From: Planctomycetota bacterium
GTDB taxonomy: Bacteria; Planctomycetota; PUPC01; JACPCR01
Assembly (NCBI GenBank): GCA_030740295.1
Contig: JASLXP010000563.1
Coordinates: 1-30,967, forward strand
Direction: 5' to 3'
Length of the DNA: 30,967 bases
Of the stretch, positions 17,131 through 23,219 are shown piece by piece (within the stretch, counting starts at the first letter, position 1; every line of letters starts with the position of its first letter). The notes beneath the pieces are model-generated. The model saw only the letters and a program-made list of their open reading frames with translations. It ran no database searches and was not told the origin of the DNA. Made by a program: the position numbers and the translations under genes.

Positions 17131-17896
17131 TGTCGCTCCTCACCTTCAATGCCGTTTCGAGATTCGTTCTCATGTGTTCCGCTTTCAGGCTTCCAATGAC
17201 GACGGATTTGACGCCCGACTTTTCAAGGCAGAATCGGATGGCGCTGGAGGCATTCAGATGGCCAGAGGACAGACCTTTTTTCACCATTACCGAGATGCCC
17301 CGTCGTTCCGCTTCGTCAATGACCTCGCTCATCGATTCATCATTGATGTGATATTCAACCATGATGGAATCCGCCCAGTCCAGCGATTTGAACATGCCTT
17401 CGGTTGTTTTTCCAGATAGTCCGATTTCCTTGGCCAGGCCGAGTTCCTTCATTTCATGGAGACCTTCAACCGTATCGGTCTCCTCGAGGATGTGAATGTC
17501 CGATCCGTCGGAGTGAATGAAGAGGATATCAAGGGAATCCGCCCGCAAACGCTTGAGACTGCGTTCGACGCTTCGGTGTGCGGCATCACGTGAAAACTCA
17601 TAGTGGGACTGACCATCTTCGAAGGTCTCACCAATCTTTGATGACAGCACAAACTCGGAACGACGATGTGATACGGCCGCTCCGATGCGTTCTTCGCTGA
17701 TGCCGTAAGCCGGCGCGGTATCGATGTAATTCATGCCCATGTCGAGCAGTGCATTCAGGAGCTCTGCTACCGCTTGCTCACTCGGGAGATCGTAAGACTG
17801 CGGATACTTGGTCTTCTCGTTGCGACCAATCTTGAAGGCACCGAATCCGATGGGGCTGACGGTGTGGCTTAATCTATCTCGTTGCTGCTGAGCCAA
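17123..17896 (-). CDS. Aldo/keto reductase, overlapping hldE and the FAD oxidoreductase
   Basis: A 257-residue AKR-superfamily enzyme, shorter than the usual 280-330 because the C-terminal loops are reduced. The tetrad is complete: D59 and Y64 (YIDTAPAYG), K87 (SSKIG) and H128 (LFIHSDG). The start is TTG at 17896; no closer ATG exists, and the reading begins inside the last 28 nt of the FAD oxidoreductase gene. It ends inside the first 8 nt of hldE. The tight overlaps point to a common transcript and perhaps a common sugar pathway, but the substrate is unknown. Confidence 0.86.
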   Translation of the reverse strand: MAQQQRDRLSHTVSPIGFGAFKIGRNEKTKYPQSYDLPSEQAVAELLNALLDMGMNYIDTAPAYGISEERIGAAVSHRRSEFVLSSKIGETFEDGQSHYEFSRDAAHRSVERSLKRLRADSLDILFIHSDGSDIHILEETDTVEGLHEMKELGLAKEIGLSGKTTEGMFKSLDWADSIMVEYHINDESMSEVIDEAERRGISVMVKKGLSSGHLNASSAIRFCLEKSGVKSVVIGSLKAEHMRTNLETALKVRSDSV

Positions 17897-19068
17897 CGTT
17901 CTCGGTTCTCCCAGGGCGGCAGGGCTACGGAAGGTTTGGGAAATATTCTAAGGCGCCTTACAGGGCTTTCCAGACCGGCGGGCCCGTCGAGATGCGACAT
18001 GATCTCAGATGCGAGGAGAGGAAACAGAACGAGCTTTGTGGGCCAGCCGGTGATGACGTTTCCGTCCTGTCTCACCTGAACTCCCTCAGGTCTTGAGCCA
18101 TCCTCTGTCCTGGCCTCGGCACGGTCGGTACGGTAGGTGGCCCACTCGGTTTCTGAAAAGTCCACACCGGGCAGAACGGCCTCTAACTCTCGCTTCGCAT
18201 GGGCTATGGTTTCAACCGAATTCATCGTAACTCCGTCTTCCGCGACCTGTCCACCCAGTTGCCAGATCCGGCGGTTGCCAGCGATCGTATCGGAAGTAAT
18301 CGTCACCCTCGTCTTGGCGCCGTCGACGCAGTGGCCGTTGAGCTCGGGCAACTCGCCGCGAGCCAGAATCATGTGGAGCGGACGTAATTGCATGGCATCG
18401 GGATCGAGGCCGGCCCGCTCTCTGAGCGGTCCATTGCCCGCTCCTGCAGTGAGCGCAACGATTTTGGGCCGAAGGATCTGATCAGTATCTTTTGCGACGA
18501 GGCGAATTGCCTCAATGCCTGCTTCGCCCCGCTCGAATTCGATGGACTCTCTATCCAACAGCAGCAGACGATCACTCAGCCTGGCTCGCATGCATTCCAG
18601 AAGGCTCGCGGGATCAATTACCTGTTCATTCACCTGGAATACTTCTCCAGGGCAGCCAGCCAATGCATCCGGAATCTGATCCGCCGCAAGCTTGTTGGGC
18701 CTGGTCTTGAGACCGGCCCTTGCTCCGAGCATTCCGAGCTGCGAAGAGATCGATGCCGTGCGCCACATCAAACAGGCTTCGGAGCGTATCCCAGTTTGCG
18801 ACAGATCGGGCTCTCTCTCGCCGGCCAGGCATTGCCTCCACAAGGTGGGCATATCACGAATGGCTCTGGCGGAGCCGGTCAGCATGCCGCCGAGGGTGTA
18901 TTTGAGGCCGCCATGAATGATCCCCTGCGTACCGACCGTCTGTCCCGTGCCAAGCGCGGCACATTCGATGAGCAGCGCTTCGTAATTTGCGCGCGTGAGC
19001 TCATCCAAAAGCCAGAGGCCGGCGCCTCCGCCACCGATTATGAGTACATCGACTGGAATAGGGGACAA
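17869..19068 (-). CDS. FAD-dependent oxidoreductase, DAO/glycerol-3-phosphate dehydrogenase-like
   Basis: A 399-residue flavoprotein. The N-terminal dinucleotide-binding motif is G12-G-G-G-A-G17 with the strand end LLIEC. The family block GTQGIIHGGLKY at about residues 46-57 matches DAO-family FAD oxidoreductases such as GlpD. The C-terminal third carries the conserved GNVITGWPTK block. No signal peptide is present. The start is TTG at 19068 with AGG 8 nt upstream. It likely oxidises a secondary alcohol or amine of a small polar substrate; the clustering with an aldo/keto reductase and hldE suggests a sugar or polyol. Sulfatase ends 196 nt upstream. Confidence 0.84.
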   Translation of the reverse strand: MSPIPVDVLIIGGGGAGLWLLDELTRANYEALLIECAALGTGQTVGTQGIIHGGLKYTLGGMLTGSARAIRDMPTLWRQCLAGEREPDLSQTGIRSEACLMWRTASISSQLGMLGARAGLKTRPNKLAADQIPDALAGCPGEVFQVNEQVIDPASLLECMRARLSDRLLLLDRESIEFERGEAGIEAIRLVAKDTDQILRPKIVALTAGAGNGPLRERAGLDPDAMQLRPLHMILARGELPELNGHCVDGAKTRVTITSDTIAGNRRIWQLGGQVAEDGVTMNSVETIAHAKRELEAVLPGVDFSETEWATYRTDRAEARTEDGSRPEGVQVRQDGNVITGWPTKLVLFPLLASEIMSHLDGPAGLESPVRRLRIFPKPSVALPPWENRERWLSSNEID

Positions 19069-19264
19069 TGGAGAAACCTGATGGGACGAGAGTTTGAGAG
19101 GATACTCTCATCCCCGCTCACTCACATTCACATGTAGACCATGCCAGGCACACGGTAGATTCCCATTCAACCAACCGGAACAGACCAGACAGTCATTGAC
19201 ATCAGATGCTATGTCGAACACACCGCGGCAGAGACGGTCTTTCGCTGGCGGCACGCTCCTCCGG

Positions 19265-20548
19265 TCAGGTATCCGCCAGTATCGCCAGTGTCATTTCATA
19301 ATGCGGCGATGGCACCGGGCCTTCGAGCAGGGGATCCTCGGTGTCCTGCATCCAGACAAAGAGGCGGTGTTTGAGGTCGGTCTCGATCTCTGAGAATTCT
19401 TGATTGCCCGCCACATTGTTCTTTTCCCAGGGATCGGCATCCAGGTCATATAGCTCGAAACGCGTTCTGGTCCGTGCGATATCCTTTGCCATTGTCTGGT
19501 AAGTGCCTCCGACGATGATATCACCAGGAACATCCGGCGTGTGTGAGCCATCAAAATTAACGATCAGCTTGTGAGTCTGAGTGCGAACACACCGGACGGG
19601 ATCGTAGATTCCGTGGAAGGTCTTCTCCGCGAAGATTTCTTCATTCCCTTCGTAATCGCCATCAGTGAGCAGCGGCCAGAAGCTGCGTCCCATGATCCGG
19701 TCCGGAATCTCCAGTTCAGCAGCCTCGAGTAGAGTGGGAGCGATGTCGATGTTGCTGATGAGCTCGTTTCTGGTCTGACCGCCGAATTCGGATGCCGGCC
19801 AGTTCATGATCAGGGCTGTTTCAATGCCGGGGTCGTAGAGAGTGCACTTGGCCCGCGGGAAGGCGATCCCATGATCCGCGGTGAAGAGAATCAGAGTGTT
19901 GTCGTATTGGCCCGCGGATTTCAGTGCAGCCACAAGACGCTCAATCGATGCATCGACCTTGTGGATGGCGCCCTGCATGGCCGCGAGTTCATCACGGCAC
20001 TCCTGATTTTCTGGCAGAAAACCGGGCACATAGACACCATTTGTATAGTCCGGCGAAACCCCTCCAAAGTCGTACGGACGATGAGGCTCAAAAAAATTGA
20101 CCTCGAAATAGAAGGGCGAATTCGCGTTGCCTGACTGCAGGAATTCTTCGAGATTCTGCGCCACTGCATCTGCCGGTCGCTCAGGAAGGATCTCGTTAAA
20201 GCCGAGATGTTCTATGTTGTAGGTCACGTGCTGCAGCCCGAAGAGCGCAGTCTGGTATCCGCCTTCTGCCAGCAGCGCGGCCAGATGCCATTCGTCTGGG
20301 CCGAGTTGCCATCCGAAGTGTGCGTGGGCGAGGCCCATGACTCCGTTGTTGTGGGGATAACGGCCGGTCGCAAGCGCGGCCCGGCTGGGGCTGCATCCGG
20401 GGCTCGTGCAAAAGCTGGTCGCGAAACGTACCCCGGACTGGGCCAGGCCATCGATGGTCTCAGTGCGGACGCTTGGGATGCCGTAACAGCAGAGGTGCTG
20501 GCCAAGGTCATGGCAAGTGATCAGGACGATGTTGGGTCGTTCATTCAT
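19265..20548 (-). CDS. Type I sulfatase (formylglycine-dependent), cytosolic
   Basis: A 427-residue alkaline-phosphatase-superfamily sulfatase. The maturation motif is intact: C52-S-P-S-R56 followed by AALATGRYPHNNG. Cys52 would be converted to formylglycine by a sulfatase maturase encoded elsewhere. The first metal-binding motif is T-C-H13-D14-L-G, with His in place of the first of the two usual Asp. LILFTADHG supplies the second metal ligands. There is no signal peptide, so it would act on imported substrate in the cytosol, unlike most S1 sulfatases. The substrate is unknown; N-sulfo or O-sulfo sugars are typical for relatives with a HDLG motif. Confidence 0.88.
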   Translation of the reverse strand: MNERPNIVLITCHDLGQHLCCYGIPSVRTETIDGLAQSGVRFATSFCTSPGCSPSRAALATGRYPHNNGVMGLAHAHFGWQLGPDEWHLAALLAEGGYQTALFGLQHVTYNIEHLGFNEILPERPADAVAQNLEEFLQSGNANSPFYFEVNFFEPHRPYDFGGVSPDYTNGVYVPGFLPENQECRDELAAMQGAIHKVDASIERLVAALKSAGQYDNTLILFTADHGIAFPRAKCTLYDPGIETALIMNWPASEFGGQTRNELISNIDIAPTLLEAAELEIPDRIMGRSFWPLLTDGDYEGNEEIFAEKTFHGIYDPVRCVRTQTHKLIVNFDGSHTPDVPGDIIVGGTYQTMAKDIARTRTRFELYDLDADPWEKNNVAGNQEFSEIETDLKHRLFVWMQDTEDPLLEGPVPSPHYEMTLAILADT

Positions 20549-20580
20549 GCTCTGAAAAACTCCATATTTCTGTGTGCATT

Positions 20581-20611
20581 AAAAAAGGGATGCAGCCCGA
20601 GGCTGCATCCC
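20581..20611 (-). terminator. Rho-independent terminator of the COX24-like gene
   Basis: GGGATGCAGCC (20587-20597) and its exact inverted copy (20601-20611) form an 11-bp stem with loop CGA. On the minus strand it is followed at once by six T residues. It lies 28 nt beyond the COX24-like stop. A smaller 6-bp inverted repeat (20623-20640) lies between the stop and the terminator. Confidence 0.87.
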
Positions 20612-20638
20612 TGAATTTCGAAAGCCGTTGGCAGACGG

Positions 20639-20752
20639 CTATCCGCCTTTGTGGCCGATGGCCTTTCGCTTCTTATGCCTGTTCTGCCGTGAACGTTTCT
20701 TTCTTTTGTGCCTGTTAATCTTTGGTCGTCTTCGTTTTCTGCCGCAGGGCAT
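20639..20752 (-). CDS. 37-residue COX24/AURKAIP1-domain basic protein (ribosome-associated)
   Basis: ATG at 20752 starts a very basic 37-residue protein beginning MPCGRKRRRPKINRHKRKKR and continuing with QNRHKKRK. This matches the short bacterial AURKAIP1/COX24-domain proteins (known in Bacteroidetes as MPSGKKRKRHK...THKRKKR...NRHKKK), whose mitochondrial relatives sit in the small ribosomal subunit. AGAGGA lies 7 nt before the ATG, a clean Shine-Dalgarno. A promoter (20804-20831) and a terminator (20581-20611) flank it, so it is a single-gene transcript. A longer in-frame reading from 20896 would start upstream of the promoter and is not supported. Its expected role is in the small ribosomal subunit; that is an inference from the family. 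Confidence 0.8.
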   Translation of the reverse strand: MPCGRKRRRPKINRHKRKKRSRQNRHKKRKAIGHKGG

Positions 20753-20803
20753 TCTTAAATCCTCTGAACAAAAGCTTTTGCGATAATCTTTCTGAAGGCC
20801 GGA

Positions 20804-20831
20804 AGTATAGGGAAATGGTCTGCTCGCGCAA
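20804..20831 (-). promoter_or_regulatory. Promoter of the COX24-like gene
   Basis: On the minus strand TTGCGC (20831-20826) and TATACT (20809-20804) are separated by 16 bp. The predicted transcript starts about 45 nt before the ATG. Confidence 0.5.
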
Positions 20832-20920
20832 CGCAGGGGTGGACCGATATCTTCGTCTTCGTCGCTTTCGGGCGAGATTGGAGTCTTGGCCGTCACGCAG
20901 AAACGACGAAGATCTTGTTA

Positions 20921-22225
20921 CTAAGTGCTCACCGGCTGCCTGGAAAGCAGATTCCGAATAGTGCGCAAATCGCTGACGACCTCCTTCGGAGTCTGATATC
21001 GGTCGTCCGGCTTCTTGGCCATCATCCGTTGTATTAACCTGCACAATGCATCCGGCACCTCCGGCCTCAATTCCTTTGGCGAAGGTGGTTCCTCATTTTG
21101 GATACTGGTGACCTTAGAGACCAAGTCACTGCCGGGGAAAGCAGCTTCGCCCGTGAGCATGTGATACATGGTCGCACCCAGGGAATAAACATCCGAACGC
21201 TGGTCGGCCCACTTGGCATCATGAATGTGCTCCGGAGACATGTAGTTCAGGCTGCCCATGGTGGCGCCGGCTGCAGTGATTCCGCTCATTCCTGCTTCGT
21301 CCATGGGTTTGGCCAGTCCGAAATCCGTAAGCTTAGCCAGACCATTCCGAGTAAGCAGGATGTTGGAAGGCTTCACATCACGATGAACGATGCGGTTCTT
21401 GAACGCGTGCTGCAATGCCTTCGCTGTTTGCGCGCCAATTGAGATGACCTTGTGCAGATCCTGAAACCCCTGCAGTTCCAGCACATCCCCAACTGTCGGG
21501 CCGTCGACGTACTCCATGGCGATGTAGTAGAAACCTTCCTCTTCTCCGATGTCGTAGAGTTGAATGATGTTCGGATGGTTCATCCTGGCACTGGCGGCCG
21601 CGCCACGGAGGAATCGTTTTATCATGGAATCCTTTTCGGCGAGAGCCTTCTTGAGAATCTTGAACGCGACGATCCGGTCCACGATGCTCTGCCTGGCGCG
21701 GTACACTGCGCCCATACTGCCCTGCGAAATCTTGGAGAGGATGGTGAAGTGACCGAGGGTTCTACCGACCAACGGCCCGGTTCGGAGACATATCTCGCAA
21801 TAGACCAGATCACCGTAAGTCTTCTTCAGTTTGGCCACCTCCTCCGCCGGAACATACTCGCCGCACTGGAAACAGGCCTCCTGCCCCTCATGCAAATCCT
21901 TCGTTTCCTGGCTCGGCCAGTTGCCTGAAGGGGATTGACGCTCGAAAACAAACACAGCGTCTGCCAGTTGAAGGCGGTCCCCGTGGTGGAGGCACTGCTT
22001 GACGACCGGCCTGCCGTTTACCTCCGTACCGTTGATGCTATTGAGATCGAGTACCTGGTAGTCTGCGCCTGCTCGTTCGATCCTGCAGTGTACTCTCGAA
22101 ACGCCTTCCCCATAGATCTGAATGTCATTACGGTAAGATCGCCCAATGGTCAATGCCCGTTCCGATGGAACATCTTTGAACTCGCCCTGCACAGGGCCAT
22201 CGTGGTATCTTAAGCGTGCGCTCAT
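20921..22225 (-). CDS. FHA - zinc ribbon - Ser/Thr protein kinase
   Basis: A 434-residue signalling protein. The N-terminal FHA domain (about 5-95) has G28-R29, S43-R44-x-H46 and N65-G66, the phosphothreonine-binding residues. A zinc-binding segment follows with C118-x2-C121 and C143-x2-C146. The kinase domain (about 157-425) has the glycine loop (SQGSMGAV), K189, H281-R-D283-VKPSN, D301-FG and SPEH, so it looks active. No transmembrane segment or extracellular sensor is present, unlike PknB, so it is probably soluble. FHA-kinase fusion suggests recognition of its own or a partner's phosphothreonine. The start at 22225 is preferred because it begins the FHA domain and lies about 32 nt downstream of a good promoter; a longer frame to 22393 adds no domain. 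Confidence 0.9.
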   Translation of the reverse strand: MSARLRYHDGPVQGEFKDVPSERALTIGRSYRNDIQIYGEGVSRVHCRIERAGADYQVLDLNSINGTEVNGRPVVKQCLHHGDRLQLADAVFVFERQSPSGNWPSQETKDLHEGQEACFQCGEYVPAEEVAKLKKTYGDLVYCEICLRTGPLVGRTLGHFTILSKISQGSMGAVYRARQSIVDRIVAFKILKKALAEKDSMIKRFLRGAAASARMNHPNIIQLYDIGEEEGFYYIAMEYVDGPTVGDVLELQGFQDLHKVISIGAQTAKALQHAFKNRIVHRDVKPSNILLTRNGLAKLTDFGLAKPMDEAGMSGITAAGATMGSLNYMSPEHIHDAKWADQRSDVYSLGATMYHMLTGEAAFPGSDLVSKVTSIQNEEPPSPKELRPEVPDALCRLIQRMMAKKPDDRYQTPKEVVSDLRTIRNLLSRQPVST

Positions 22226-22263
22226 TGGGTCAATTCTTCGGCCGTGAATCAACAGAACCCATA

Positions 22264-22292
22264 ATTTTAGTGTTTTGGGATCGCACGTCCAA
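22264..22292 (-). promoter_or_regulatory. Promoter of the FHA-kinase gene
   Basis: On the minus strand TTGGAC (22292-22287), a 17-bp spacer and TAAAAT (22269-22264) form a good sigma70-type promoter. The start point would lie about 32 nt before the ATG at 22225. Confidence 0.55.
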
Positions 22293-22319
22293 GACTTGAA
22301 AGAAAAAACACCTGTCACT

Positions 22320-22347
22320 TTGCCGCAAAAGCACGGGGTTTTAGAAT
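22320..22347 (+). promoter_or_regulatory. Possible promoter of the universal stress protein gene
   Basis: TTGCCG (22320-22325) and TAGAAT (22342-22347) are 16 bp apart, with the AAGGA ribosome-binding site at 22356-22360 directly downstream. The leader would be only about 14 nt. Confidence 0.38.
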
Positions 22348-22367
22348 GGGCAAAGAAGGAAAAGCAA

Positions 22368-23210
22368 ATGTTCAAGAGAATTCTGGTACCCACGGACGGT
22401 TCAAGTTACAGCGCAGCAGCGTTTGACTATGCGGTGTTTCTCGCTGATTCGTTTGAGAATGCCCTGGTCTGCGGTCTGAGTGTTGTTGATGTAAAGACGC
22501 TTGCAGGGCCCCTGCTGCACGACCTGGGGGTGAGCATCGGTCTGGGGCCTTTTGATGCCTACCAGCCAAAGGTGAGGAACGCGCTGCAGGAGCGTGCAGA
22601 GGAGGCGATTGCTGTGGGCCGTGAAAAATGTGAGGCCGGCAGCGTGGAATTCGAATCTCATACGGTGGACGGCATCGTCAGCCGGGAGATTCTACGAATG
22701 GCGGACGGCTGCGACCTGGTTGTCATGGGCAAACTGGGTGAACATGCGGACTGGAGGTCTTCACTCTTTGGGCATACGGTGGAAACCGTGGTGCGCGCTT
22801 CTCACCATCCCGTACTTGTGACGCCCCAGGAATTCTGCGAGCCAACACGAGCGATGATCGCGTACGACGGCAGTACCCATTCTTACGACGCCATGCACGA
22901 TGCAGGCGAACTGGCAGTAAAGCTGGAGATTCCGCTGGTGGCAGTGTCGGCCCACCCCAGCCTGGGAAAGGCGGAGGAACACTGCAAAGCCGCGGAAAAG
23001 TATCTTTCACGTTACGGTGTGGAAGTGAAGACTATGGCGCGGGAGGGGAACGCCGAGGAGGTCATTCTGACCGCCCTGGACGAGGAGGACTGCGACCTGC
23101 TGGTCATGGGCGCCTACGGCCATTCACGAATCAGAGAACTGATTCTCGGCAGTACTACCGAACATGTCATGCGGCAGGCGAAATGCCCCATCCTTTTGCA
23201 TCGTTCGTGA
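22368..23210 (+). CDS. Tandem universal stress protein (two UspA domains)
   Basis: A 280-residue cytosolic protein with two UspA domains, about 1-150 and 155-280. The second has the full ATP-binding motif G-x2-G-x9-G-S (GAYGHSRIRELILGS). The first has GKLGEHADWRSSLFGHT, where the spacing is 10 and Ser is replaced by His, so nucleotide binding there is doubtful. AAGGA at 7 nt before ATG 22368 fixes the start; the longer frame from 22275 is antisense to the kinase promoter. It is transcribed divergently from the FHA-kinase gene and ends 9 bp from the convergent PDZ-repeat gene. Confidence 0.9.
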   Translation: MFKRILVPTDGSSYSAAAFDYAVFLADSFENALVCGLSVVDVKTLAGPLLHDLGVSIGLGPFDAYQPKVRNALQERAEEAIAVGREKCEAGSVEFESHTVDGIVSREILRMADGCDLVVMGKLGEHADWRSSLFGHTVETVVRASHHPVLVTPQEFCEPTRAMIAYDGSTHSYDAMHDAGELAVKLEIPLVAVSAHPSLGKAEEHCKAAEKYLSRYGVEVKTMAREGNAEEVILTALDEEDCDLLVMGAYGHSRIRELILGSTTEHVMRQAKCPILLHRS

Positions 23211-23219
23211 CGACCGACG

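Noticed and set aside
18388..19137. A 249-codon plus-strand open frame over the FAD oxidoreductase
   Set aside because: It is a shadow. The minus frame has the FAD-binding glycine motif and fits the operon overlaps.
19069..19264. Small RNA or regulatory element between the sulfatase and FAD oxidoreductase genes
   Set aside because: Only short inverted repeats (such as GAGAGT...ACTCTC near 19088) are visible; none is strong enough to call.
20753..20896. N-terminal extension of the COX24-like gene to 20896
   Set aside because: It would start upstream of the predicted promoter, lacks a ribosome-binding site and adds sequence not seen in this very short family.
22226..22393. N-terminal extension of the FHA-kinase
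   Set aside because: It crosses the kinase promoter and the start of the divergent stress protein gene, and adds no domain.
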